Origin: Gracilaria domingensis
Lineage: Eukaryota > Rhodophyta > Florideophyceae > Gracilariales > Gracilariaceae
DNA: 64,000 nt
Assembly: GCA_022539475.1 (NCBI GenBank)
Contig: VCMS01000189.1
Location: 62,001-126,000, forward strand
Direction: 5' to 3'
This document shows positions 40,401 to 50,523 of the stretch, one piece after another. The notes beneath the pieces were generated by a model. That model did no database searches, was not told the origin of the DNA, and was given only the letters and a program-made list of their open reading frames with translations. Position numbers and translations under genes: made by a program. The number at the start of each line of letters is the position of its first letter. Position 1 is the stretch's first letter.

Positions 40401-40500
40401 GGGGTGCAGAAAGCATATGATGACCTGTCAACTTGGAGAGATACACAGTAAAGAGAGTTAGCATGTTTCGATGCAAGAAACGGGTTCGATAGCAGCGCAT

Positions 40501-41380
40501 ACTGTAGTAACGTTTTGCGTCTCAGCTCTCATAATCATCCCGCACTGAAGCCCGCGTTTGCACAAAGTCTCGAATGGAGTGAAATGCGGCGCGCTTGGCC
40601 ATGCCGATCACCACAAGAGCGGTACTGATTGGCATGCGAATACCGAATGAAACCAGCCGTCTCCCAGATGTGTGTACCCGAAATCGTTTGCGCTGGGGCA
40701 TTCCTAGAAAAGCAACTTGACATCATCGACAGCAAGAAAGTTGTACCGCGCGCGCGTGGAACGGGTGGCTTTCGCTTACCGTTAGTTACCAGCGGGAAAG
40801 GCGGAGGAGAGCACGGTGGTGTGCGGCATCACATGGCGCAGAGGTACGACGGTAGTCGGGGTCTCGGCGAGGACGCGATCTGCGAACTGCCAACGCTTGG
40901 ACCAAGCCCAGACAAGGGCGAGACGCGAAACGGCGTGGCACTCGTTGAGCCTCGGCTGACGAGCGAAATAAATGGAATGGCGGCAAGCTGTAAGCCCGGT
41001 TTGAATCAAAGTTTGATTATCAAACCCGTGGAGACAATTTGTTTGTGCTGTACACGTAAATGAAACAAAGGCTTTTCACAATGCCTTGGTCCCGCAAAGG
41101 CAAAGGGAAGCATTTAATGCTCCCGTTCACACTTTTCGCGGTAGCATTTATTGCTCCCGTTTACCTTTGCGGTACCCAAGGATAACGTCATCACCAAGCA
41201 TAGAATCAACTTCAAAGAGATGTCGCACCTTGCTCGCATTTCATCATACCTCCGCTCCTGTACATACAAATAAATCGAATCTCGAGGTTTATAAAGCAAC
41301 ATGCTGATTCAATAAATGCTCATTGACAACACGCCCTTTTTTCAAGCAACGTTTGCTCGCCGACATGACAGTCTACCTGT
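40501..41380. other. Intergenic region with a small tandem duplication
   Basis: No gene is recognised. An imperfect direct repeat of about 31 bp (AGCATTTAATGCTCCCGTT and AGCATTTATTGCTCCCGTT) lies at about 41109-41173. Confidence 0.45.
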
Positions 41381-42055
41381 CTAAACACCAGCTTCCTGTT
41401 CAACCTGGATGCACCAAGACTTAACCCGATCCTCGGTCAGGTCAGAAAAGTTGACGTGGTCAACCGGTAATCCCAGAAACTTGCCATCCCTCACCGATTT
41501 ACTCTCCGAGAATTCGTACTCCTCGGGCGGAGCAGTGTACCCAATCATCTTCGCCCCCTTCTTTTGGAAGCCGTCATGCATTTCCTCAATGGCATCACAA
41601 AAATTGTCCCCGTACCCAATGGCGTCACCCACACCATACACAGCCACAGCTTTACCGCTCAGATCAAGGCTTTCAAGCTCTCCGTACAGAAACTCGTCCC
41701 AATCGGTTCCGGTGCGCTCCGAATCGGCATCGGTGTTCCAGGTTGGCGCCCCCACCACCAGCGCTTCGTAGCCCGTGATTGCGCTCGCTTCTACGTCCGA
41801 TATGTCCTTGGGGTCGTCCGCCCTGTCGCCAAGAAACTGCTTGCACAGCGTGGCAACCTCTTCTGTATTGCCGGTGACGGTTGAGTACAGAATACCGATC
41901 TTCATCACCGGCGAAAAGTGTTGCGCGGCGCGATGACCCCTTTGAACATTGGCTCTGCGTGGTCGATCCACAAAAGATGTGACGCCTACATGAAGTTTCG
42001 ATGCGCGAGATGGATGTGAGACCACGGGCGTAAACGCATTGAAAGCAGTAATCAT
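41381..42055 (-). CDS. Long-chain flavodoxin, plastid-targeted
   Basis: Flavodoxin carries electrons from photosystem I by FMN and replaces ferredoxin under iron shortage. The start is ATG 42055, giving 224 residues. Residues 1-50 are Ser/Arg/His-rich with few acids, as expected for a plastid leader; the mature part starts near MKIGILYSTVTGNTEEVA. The phosphate loop is STVTGNTEE, and the FMN-stacking loops are APTWNTDADSERTG and YGVGDAIGYGDNFCDAI. The long-chain insertion is present, and SKSVRDGKFLGLPVD matches red algal and cyanobacterial forms. The gene is intron-free and stands alone. The minus-strand leader is C-rich, and a CCAAT motif lies about 490 bp upstream near 42541. This is the main marker that the organism is photosynthetic. 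Confidence 0.96.
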   Translation of the reverse strand: MITAFNAFTPVVSHPSRASKLHVGVTSFVDRPRRANVQRGHRAAQHFSPVMKIGILYSTVTGNTEEVATLCKQFLGDRADDPKDISDVEASAITGYEALVVGAPTWNTDADSERTGTDWDEFLYGELESLDLSGKAVAVYGVGDAIGYGDNFCDAIEEMHDGFQKKGAKMIGYTAPPEEYEFSESKSVRDGKFLGLPVDHVNFSDLTEDRVKSWCIQVEQEAGV

Positions 42056-43699
42056 GCTGTCAAAACAGAGCGGATTGAGAAGCGTGCGCGGATGATGTGA
42101 TGTTGTGTCGAGCCGCTGCCGCAGTTTTCCGAAGGCCGAACGTCGTCAGCCGATGGTCCTCGTACACTTGAGGGTAGCGGCGAAAGCATCCTTTTAAGCA
42201 CAAACCAAGCCTAGTAGTAAATGCTAACGGACAAATATTTGTGAACGATAAAGAACTTCACAGTGCTCGAGATTCTCCGGAGATAACGATGAGTGGGTTT
42301 GTAGGCACCGCACAGCCTTGACCAGGTGCGGGACGTCAGCATTAGGATGACCTTTGCCAAGTAGAGCACAGCGGAGAGGGATGCACGAAGGCAGCACGAA
42401 AGAGGAACGACGCACTGCTGACTGTGGCCGGCTGTGCTCGTTTCGAAGCTTTGAACGCTCGCGACAGGCGGATTGGCGTGGGAATGACGTACGAAGTCTT
42501 GCGGGGGGCAGGCGACGAGCACAACGCGCCGCGGGCGGCGAGCCAATGGCGCGCTGTCAAGTGTCGGTGTCGGGCGGGGAGCACCCGCGCCGCATTTGCG
42601 AGGAAGGTGGGCCGCTCACATTATGAGAACGCCTCTGGCTCTGGCGGTTTGTGGACGGCAACGGACGCGTTGTTGTCGTCCGCCAGTTTCGCTTGCCGCT
42701 GAACAGCTCTGTCCAACAATGCGCATTTGCAACGAGCACTCACTCTGGGAGAGGAGCACAACTTTCGCGCACCGCGCTTTGTACATATTGTAGGGTAGAT
42801 ACGCTCAGGCAAAATGATCTTCTTCGGCATCGCATATCTACCCTTGCCAGAAGAGGGTGAGAGTGAGCGGGCTTAAGCAATCGGCACACTAAGCGCAGTT
42901 TACACAAAAGGCCCTTCCAGTATTTTTGCTCATATTGTGCTCTCGCATTCACATTAACACACACTTGTATCATTCCCTGCCACTCGAGCACGGCATATGA
43001 GGGCACCCCAATGGGATCGGGGAAGAGCATACGTAACACATTAGAAACAATAGAAGGAGACGGTAGTCAGCTCCTTTCGTCCCTTATTTGGCCTGTCCTG
43101 ATATCAAACAAAGTCCCATTCTGCGGGCACTTCAGGTAAAACCTTAACTAATTCAATTCGTGCAGCAAGCAGTTCGAATTCCCGCGGCACTCCCGTTCAT
43201 CCCTGATTTCTCCCAACACTTATTCCTGCGGTTCGCCGCAAGAAGATTGGGTGAAGATATAAATAATTATAGCGTGATGCTTACAAAACGAACTGAGCCT
43301 CATGAAGCATTTGAGCTCCTAATGAGAGATTATTCATATTCGTTTGTTGAAAAAATCGATGCGAAATATGTTTCCAAGGTCTGGTTTGACAACGTCGCAC
43401 CCACATAGTATCATTATTGAAACCTATAACTACTGTGCGTGACGGTCCCGTGCTTGTAGGAAACTGCATGTCGCGTCGTCCTGCAGTTTTCCGGCGGCTT
43501 TCGCGCTCTGCAGCTCATAGGAGGGTCACTAGAGGTTATGGAGGGAAGAAATCAATCTGTGCGGTATCTCTCGATTGGCAACAGCTCCAAACTGCACAGG
43601 CCTTACTGCCATGCATGCCCAGTCTTCTTAAGAACAGAGGACACAGTGACGGGAGCGAGTGGCTACTGTCGTTCTTGCCCTATTTTCGATCGATGAGTC
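42056..43699. other. Intergenic region upstream of flavodoxin
   Basis: The 42.36-42.63 kb part is G-rich on the plus strand (C-rich leader for the minus gene) and carries CCAAT near 42541, so it likely holds the flavodoxin promoter. An 82-residue plus ORF at 43160-43408 has no recognised features. Nothing else is seen. Confidence 0.4.
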
Positions 43700-43888
43700 A
43701 TGGATTTGGAAGCGTCCTCACAGCCCAGGGAAAGGTGTTCATCCTTCATTCCGTTGCTTCTACCCGGCGCCAATATCGGTTCATCTCGGTTCTTAAGAAG
43801 TGATGTGTCCAGCTTTGCAAAACGTCCCAATGCATGCAGATTTGTCCAAAAGCGCGCGCTTCCTACCGCTTTCAGTCAAAGCGCTACC

Positions 43889-44582
43889 ATGAAGATGTCC
43901 GCGATGGATGATACGTCTGGCGTCATTCAAACCGCCAGCGCAACGATTCATGCCTCTTTCGAGAAAGTAAGGTTTTTCAATGCACGTACTCTGCCAATGA
44001 TGTCAGCACTGTTAGGTTTCTGACTCGTTTCTCCAAATATATCTTTTCATGTGCATGTACTCATGTGCATGTATTCATTTCTTTTGTTTTCCGAACATGA
44101 AGGCTGTGAACGAACTTCTACGCCCCAAGGGCCCTGCGACTCCTTTCACAAATTGTCGCCAACTAGTTGGGGCAATTCTAGCTGGAAAGAGAAATTCAAT
44201 TTCTTGCAATCGATTTCTGAAGGAATTACTCCGCTATCAGCATGCAGGCGACTTGTGCTCCATACCAACACTATCTTTGCGTCAGAGGGAAATTGTGGGT
44301 GTGTTTTTAAAACTGGTTTACTCTATTGACGCATTTTTTGATCTTACACCAGCACAACGTGAAAGAATAACGCGACACTTTGAAGAGGAAGAAGTTGAAG
44401 AAATTTTTCGTTTGCAAACCCGTATGGGAGAGGGTCATAGTGTTGGTTTGCTGGCAATGCAAGAGTACTTTTTGGGCATATATAACGGTTGTGAAGAATT
44501 GCAAGCGGCATCTCGACAAACAGTCCCAAGACGTTGGAGGAACATCATAATATGTATAGTCCTTGAGATGAAAGACTTGTAG
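43889..44582 (+). CDS. Hypothetical two-exon gene
   Basis: Exon 1 starts at ATG 43889 (MKMSAMDDTSGVIQ); the frame is also open from ATG 43700. A GTAAGG donor at 43967 and an AG acceptor at 44101-44102 remove 136 bp in phase 0 and join HASFEK to AVNELLRPKGPATPF. The spliced product is about 185 residues, helical, with FLKELLRYQ, REIVGVFLKLVYSIDAFF and an acidic EEEEVEEIF stretch. I recognise no family. Support comes from a strong donor, exact frame continuity and protein-like composition. The GTPase cluster begins about 570 bp downstream. Confidence 0.45.
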
Positions 44583-45150
44583 ATCGCTCGTAAAGGACGC
44601 GCAAAAGTATGACAGCATCAACACCCTGTTCTTGTATATTCTGCAACGCTTGTCGCCAGCTAGTGCGTGGCTTTATTGCATCTTCTTATGTAGGAATTTG
44701 GTTTGGGAAATGATGAATGATGAATATGTCCAAAGCTCGTTATACACCAATCCCACTCGAGAGGGCATCTTGCTAGGTCAAGTAGTGGTGTTATGCTGAC
44801 ATTCTCGTTTTGGGGTCGTTCAAGGATTTCACAAAACTGGAAATGTTCATCCAACACTCAAATCTACAAAGCTCTTCAAATTACCAGAGTCAAAAACACG
44901 TTAGTAGCGACTATACTGATATTGACAAACTTGTGGTTTTGGTGCAGCATTTGCTGACCGAAGCAATTTTGTAATGAGAATGAACTGGACGACTTCAACC
45001 TGATTAGAGAGAAACTTATACAAGGGGTTTAATGTTCTCTAGATATTTCTTGTGCTATCATTTATCTTCCTCCACGCTGACTTGCACTCTCCATCTCTTA
45101 CGTGAAGATATGCCACATCGAGATCCCCTGAAGCAACTAAGAATGCCAGA
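44583..45150. other. Intergenic gap
   Basis: About 570 bp, AT-rich, between the hypothetical gene and the first GTPase. No features seen. Confidence 0.45.
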
Positions 45151-45996
45151 TCATGTCGTACGATGTGCTGAGGCCGAACTATTCCTGAACATGTACTGCA
45201 GCCCTTTGAATGAGCTGTACACAGCTGCACCGAGAACCTTACCAGTAGCACCCAAAAACGTAGCAAGCTCCGGGCACCCCGTTGCAGCCCCAGCTACTGT
45301 GCCGACTATTGATCCAAGTTGAACTAATGAATTGGTATATACTTGACTCACCCAACGTTCCAGGGAGGAAAGACTTGCCTCATATAGTTCCGGGTTTACT
45401 ACCACATTTACATCTGGTCTGAGATCGAAAGTCGGAGCGTTGCTAACGAAATCAGCGTACATCTGCGTGTGGTTCGTCGAAAGAACGTAATTGGACTTCC
45501 CTATCGCTTCCGGAACTATGCACATACACCCGAAATGTCCTACCTTGTTCTTGCGATTGAATGCTATCATCAATCGGGCTTGTTCTTCTTGGTTTTCTAG
45601 CTTTTTCAAAACTTCTTTCTCGCACTTGTTCACTATAACCGAATACTTGTGATCGGTATTAGTTCCAACTTTCTGAATGGCCGAGAGGACTGTGTCAATC
45701 GCTGCAAGATCCGATGCCCTTACTCGACCTGCCTCAAGTGTGACGACAAATATGAGCTTGAACTTTCCGCCTCCTTTGAAAGCTTTGGAAATCTCCTCAG
45801 CTGCCTGTTCGCGAAAATGTAAGTCATCCAATCCAGGAGTATCGTAAAAGACCTCGCCACCAACACGGACGTTCTGAAGGATCTGGCTCATTCCTTCACC
45901 AATTGAAATTCCAGACTTAAACCTTGCCCTTCCAATCATCCCATTCAGTATTGCTGACTTTCCTACGCCGGGATTCCCGGCGACCACAATCCGCAT
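45151..45996 (-). CDS. P-loop GTPase with hydrophobic glycine-zipper tail (cluster member 1)
   Basis: The start is ATG 45996 (MRIVVAGNPGVGKS), chosen because the paralogues start in the same place; 281 residues. G1 is GNPGVGKSA (residues 7-15), G3 is DTPGLDD and G4 is NKCEKE, with SGISIGEGMSQ in the switch I position. The core FKLIFVVTLEAGRVR is shared with the other three members. The overall plan resembles AIG1/IMAP and septin-like GTPases, but the motif wording is distinct and I would not name a family. The C-terminal about 60 residues are Gly/Ala-rich and hydrophobic (GSIVGTVAGAATG, FLGATGKVLGAAVY), suggesting membrane insertion or helix packing. Confidence 0.8.
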   Translation of the reverse strand: MRIVVAGNPGVGKSAILNGMIGRARFKSGISIGEGMSQILQNVRVGGEVFYDTPGLDDLHFREQAAEEISKAFKGGGKFKLIFVVTLEAGRVRASDLAAIDTVLSAIQKVGTNTDHKYSVIVNKCEKEVLKKLENQEEQARLMIAFNRKNKVGHFGCMCIVPEAIGKSNYVLSTNHTQMYADFVSNAPTFDLRPDVNVVVNPELYEASLSSLERWVSQVYTNSLVQLGSIVGTVAGAATGCPELATFLGATGKVLGAAVYSSFKGLQYMFRNSSASAHRTT

Positions 45997-47564
45997 TGAC
46001 CACAATTTTGAAGTATTGAATGAGGAAGAACCTGTTAGTTTGTTCCCTCCTTGTCGCACGGAAATTTAATGTCCTGTCTAGAGCTCTGCGGCAAAAGCAT
46101 TCCTAACCAATGTAATCTATTCAACACTTAAAAAAGTCGAGTAAGAACGTTAGGCCCGATGCTTTCACCTCTCAGTTGCAGATTATCCACACATGTGATC
46201 CGAAGTTCTCTAATTCTATAACGGTGAGGCATCCGTTTCTTTCCACCTTTTTTGGTTCTGTTGAGAAAGACATAATTATGTCTTACGCAACAGAATTTGC
46301 AGAACCCCACGGGACGATACTGTGCATCAACATCTGAAATCTTCTTGCGCAAAGAAATATCTTTTTTGCTTACAAAGAGAGCAAAACATGTTGAAGCATC
46401 CGCAGTAGAGAGTGAAGGGCAAGTGGAAGTTGTGGTGCAATGCGTCTCAGCGTGACTAGTTCTCGTCTTTTGGAACCAACTCACCTAGTTTGAAGAACAA
46501 CAATGCCTATTGCGCAGAGTGATAGGGTTGGGCCGTGTCTTTATTAATTCACGTCTATGTCGGACAGGACCGCGGGCAACATAAACTACATGCTATGTGC
46601 GAGAAATGGTTGCGGGAGGGCGGCGACGACGTGAAACCGTAGTGAACTGCTGAAATTCGTACTGAGCTCTTGGGCACAAAGTCCCGTCCGACAAGCCGGT
46701 TCTTGCACAGGACCGAGCCGAGCGATACCTGGGACATCGGCCCAATGCTTGGGCTAGCGTGCTCGAGCAAGCGTTCGTCTCAGCTCCACGCAGTCCTGTG
46801 TAATAACTTACACATTCTTTTGTACTTATCGAATACAACAGCAAAGAAGAAGGCATGCAATCCAGGTGCCAGAAAGTAAGGTTTTAGCACGAAAATGTCA
46901 CGAAACAATGACTTCGCTGTCCCCGAGGATGCTGTGGCCATGAGGGACAAAGTTAAAAGATAGAAGAAGATATTTTACAATATACAGAATTGATAAACAG
47001 AGGCCCATCATGGCAGACCTGATGAGCAGGACGTCATGCTCAACAAATCGCTCATCTAGCTCTTGAGAAGACTTCGCGGCGGCGTACAGATTGGGCTGTA
47101 TGCAAATCACTTTGACCAGGTTTACAACACCTCCAAACCACCCATGAAATTGTCGCAGTTGCGCAATTAGTGGAGCTTTGGCCCAAAGTTTATCAAGAAC
47201 TGTGTCGTAACGACACAAGTACTGCTATTACCGTAGGAATGATATCTTGAACAGAAAGTAAGATCGACATATATGTTATATAGAACACTCTAACACCCCT
47301 GTAAGAAACAAGAGAAACGACAGGTGATAGGTACCGTCGTGTCGGTGTTTCTTGGGTCGGTATCTACAAGTCTAGCTACGTAGTTCGGGTCCTGCAGCTG
47401 CAGTAGTAACCCTTTGTAATGCCTGCCTCACTGCAGCACACAGCGCCTTCCACGGAGGTCACTGTTCTCAAGGTCGGTGACCAAGCAGTAGAGCAGTGAC
47501 TGCAGCCAGAGCAGTCACATCTTTTAGTACAAGATCTACAAAGGCGTCGGTTTCTAGTTGTGCT
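45997..47564. other. Intergenic gap between GTPases 1 and 2
   Basis: About 1.6 kb without a recognised gene. Short repeats of CAGTGAC/GTCACTG type lie near 47455-47515, and CTGCAGCTGCAG near 47393. Confidence 0.4.
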
Positions 47565-48380
47565 CTAGGATTTCTCGGTGCTTCCACAACATAAAGCAGG
47601 CACTGCGGCACCGACCGCTGCCCCGGTCCCAGCTCCAATTACGCCTCCAACAGGACCACCCAAAAGGCAACCAAAACAACACCCTACGAACGCACAGAAG
47701 GATCCGCCAACAAACTCCGGGCTGTGGTAGATATCGTCCAACAGTCTTTCGAGTTCCTTCTTGCTGGAGGGATACCAAGGTTTCACGTTAACAACGTTTT
47801 TGGGTATATTCATTGTAGCCGTCCTGTTGATTACGTCAATAAACCTATCCTTGTAGTGATCGTCAAGAATGTAGTTTTCCACTCCCTGAGCTTCCGGAAT
47901 TAATTTCATGTAGTGGACGAGACCAACTTTGTTCTTCAGAGTGAGAGCTCTATTCAATCTGTCCTTATGTTCAATATTCTCAAGTGTCCTCAATACTTCG
48001 TTTTCGCACTTGTTGACAATAATAGTGTAGTTATAGTCAGTGTTTATTCCAACATCTTCAATTGCACGAAGTATTGTATGGATTGTTGCCAAATCTTGTG
48101 GTCTAACTCGACCGGCTTCTAGAGTGATAACAAAAATAAGTTTAAACTGTCCACCCTTTTTGAAAGCTTTCGAGATTTCTTTAGCAGCATGTTCCCTTGC
48201 AGAAGCATCGCTTAGTCCAGGCGTATCCGAATAAATTGTTCCGTTCATTTTGTAGCTCTTTAGATACTCGGTCAAACCTTTACCAATAGATACACCAGAT
48301 TCGAATACTGCTCGTTGAACAATCGCGTTTAATACAAAGGATTTCCCCACGCCTGGGTTCCCGGCCAAGACAATATGCAT
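47565..48380 (-). CDS. P-loop GTPase with glycine-zipper tail (cluster member 2)
   Basis: The start is ATG 48380 (MHIVLAGNPGVGKS), giving 271 residues. G1 is GNPGVGKSF, the switch region is SGVSIGKGLTEYL, G3 is DTPGLSD and G4 is NKCENE; FKLIFVITLEAGRVRPQDL matches the shared core. After about residue 225 comes a Cys/Gly-rich hydrophobic segment (FVGCCFGCLLGGPVGGVIG then AGTGAAVGAAVPALCC), a clear glycine zipper with GxxxG spacing and clustered cysteines that could be palmitoylated. It lies in tandem with members 1 and 3 on the minus strand. Confidence 0.82.
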   Translation of the reverse strand: MHIVLAGNPGVGKSFVLNAIVQRAVFESGVSIGKGLTEYLKSYKMNGTIYSDTPGLSDASAREHAAKEISKAFKKGGQFKLIFVITLEAGRVRPQDLATIHTILRAIEDVGINTDYNYTIIVNKCENEVLRTLENIEHKDRLNRALTLKNKVGLVHYMKLIPEAQGVENYILDDHYKDRFIDVINRTATMNIPKNVVNVKPWYPSSKKELERLLDDIYHSPEFVGGSFCAFVGCCFGCLLGGPVGGVIGAGTGAAVGAAVPALCCGSTEKS

Positions 48381-49248
48381 ATTTTCTTTTTAGTTGATGA
48401 TCGATCTTGATCCAAACCAGTTGTTATTGAATTCAGTTTGTTCTCTCTCGCCTTCGCTCGTTTGAAATGAACGCTCTCGAGTTTTAGTGTTGGCGGTTCG
48501 AGTCTAGCTGCTTAAAAGAAATCCAACGTATGTCACAACGACGTTTATATCACTCCCTAAGAATGTCTTGTTGTACCTATTTTCCGTTCCTTGGCCAACT
48601 TTAGAAGGGCCCCTGTAATTCTGGTGCTCTGTTGCGAAAACATGTGGTCTTCATTGCAAGAGAAGATGAAACCCAATCACCAGTCCTTCATATGGAATAC
48701 TAAGCCATACTCCTCGCGATGACTGTACTGAATCAGTAGAGCCGGAGCTATTGAAAAATTATCGGGACTACTATAACAGAATGATTCTGAAAGCCACAGT
48801 TTCGTGGCCCATGAGTTGTAATATTGCAAACGAGAGCATGTCGCTACCCTCGAAAAGTGAAGGTCCGACTTCAAATGCTTGCGGGTGTTTGTTGCATTAT
48901 GTTGTGTTGTAACTGAAATAGGTGCATCAAATTGGGACACCACTGCTTTTGGCGCATTAGAGCTGTCAGGTGATATTATTACAGCTTTGAAGCTTCTCTT
49001 TCCCAGGTGATAATGGCCAAAAAATGAAACAATTTTGAAATGGCAGCACGCGTTTACACTAATCTACTAGTAGACAAGAGAACATTATTACTACCACATA
49101 GATATTTATGTCACTTTCAAAAATTGACATGATCTCGGTCCTAAAGAGCTTCATGCCTGGCATATCAATGATGCTGCGAGCTGAAATATATTCTTTTTCA
49201 AATGTGAAAGGCATACTGAATAAGTAAATAAGAGACTTGCTGTTCGGG
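48381..49248. other. Intergenic gap between GTPases 2 and 3
   Basis: About 870 bp, AT-rich, no recognised feature. Confidence 0.45.
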
Positions 49249-50070
49249 TTACTTGAACAAGCGTTTGATTCCTTTAGCTACGACAAAAAGTGCCACACCC
49301 GCGCCTGCACCTGCACCTGCACCGATTGGCATTGCTGCAGGTCCAGCAATCGCTCCACTAAGCAATACACCAAAATACGCACCCAAAGGCACTAGTCGGC
49401 TGTCATACAGATCTTTAAGGTAAGACTCCATTTTATCAATGGTTCCTGGAGGTATAGGCCGAACTTCCACCGGTGGGTATGGAGGGAGATCAAACACAGG
49501 AGCGGTTTCGAAGAACTCATTGTATTTTTCAACGTAATTTGCAGAGAGAATGTGATTTTCTTGTCCTTGAGCTTCTGGAACCATACACATAAAGCCAATA
49601 TTGTCAACTTTGTTTGTTCGATTGAAAGCGGCCCTCAAACGTGCCTCGGCCTGTGGGTTTTCGAGAGCTTGCAAGACTTGCTCTTCACACTTGTTGACGA
49701 TCACTGAATACTTTTTATCTGTTTCGACGTTCACCTTCTTAATTGCATCCAAAATAGTGTCAATTGTTGCAAGGTCCGATGGCCTTACTCGACCTGCTTC
49801 CAAAGTGACAACAAAGAGCAGCTTGAACAGTCCACCTCCTTCAAAAGCTTTTGAAATCTCTTTAGCAGCTTGTTCACGCATGTCTTCATCATTAAGTCCA
49901 GGAGTATCTGAGTAGATTTTGTTATCAAAGCTGACGTTCTGCAGAACCTCGGTCATACCTTTTGCAATTGAGATGCCAGACGGAAATTTTGCAGTTCCAA
50001 TGATCCCGTTAAGTATTGCGGACTTGCCTACTCCTGGATTCCCTGCGACAACGATTCGCATTTTACCCAT
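49249..50070 (-). CDS. P-loop GTPase with glycine-zipper tail (cluster member 3)
   Basis: The start is ATG 50070 (MGKMRIVVAGNPGVGKS), giving 273 residues. G1 is GNPGVGKSA, switch I SGISIAKGMTEVL, G3 DTPGLND and G4 NKCEEQ. The shared core LLFVVTLEAGRVRPSDLATI is present, as is the MVPEAQGQENHIL block that member 2 has as LIPEAQGVENYIL. The tail reads YFGVLLSGAIAGPAAMPIG then AGAGAGAGVALFVVAKGIKRLFK: a long Gly/Ala helix ending in a basic cap, typical of a membrane-inserting hairpin. Its 5' end faces the Ty3/Gypsy insertion; the nearer LTR begins about 215 bp upstream. Confidence 0.84.
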   Translation of the reverse strand: MGKMRIVVAGNPGVGKSAILNGIIGTAKFPSGISIAKGMTEVLQNVSFDNKIYSDTPGLNDEDMREQAAKEISKAFEGGGLFKLLFVVTLEAGRVRPSDLATIDTILDAIKKVNVETDKKYSVIVNKCEEQVLQALENPQAEARLRAAFNRTNKVDNIGFMCMVPEAQGQENHILSANYVEKYNEFFETAPVFDLPPYPPVEVRPIPPGTIDKMESYLKDLYDSRLVPLGAYFGVLLSGAIAGPAAMPIGAGAGAGAGVALFVVAKGIKRLFK

Positions 50071-50281
50071 CTCTGCTAAGGAAAAAACCGGTTATTGGTT
50101 AGCTCTGTGGGAGATTGCAGTTCCTGCTGTATAACTTACGCTTCGGCTACCCTTAAATCCGTATTGCTCAGGAAAATGACGGGAACTTCTCTTGCAAGGT
50201 TGACCCTCAAACGTTGAATAAGTTGTTGTACTCTCTCAATCGTTCTCTTGGCCTAAATGGGGAGATGAAATACACATGATT

Positions 50282-50286
50282 GTTAT
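50282..50286. repeat. Target-site duplication, left copy (GTTAT)
   Basis: GTTAT immediately outside the left LTR, repeated at 55449-55453 immediately outside the right LTR. Confidence 0.8.
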
Positions 50287-50504
50287 TATGCGGATCTACG
50301 CCTCTATGCGCAACGCGAAGAAGAAAGCAATGGCCACACTGATCGGTAAGGATCCTCGTCCTCCTCCGATCGCGTTTTTTGGCTTTATTAGCATAAGTAA
50401 AGTTCTTCAAGTTCTTCTAATTCGAAGCTGCTGACACTGTCGCCACGGCGCAGCAACACTTCTTTTAACAATCTCAAACTCATATAGTGCTCTGGGGTGT
50501 TATA
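50287..50504 (-). repeat. LTR (3' LTR of the element)
   Basis: 218 bp, matching 55231-55448 without difference by eye. It lies about 215 bp upstream of the start codon of GTPase member 3 and is oriented so that transcription leaving it would run into that gene. Confidence 0.92.
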
Positions 50505-50523
50505 GTGGTCTCAAGAACAAGAC

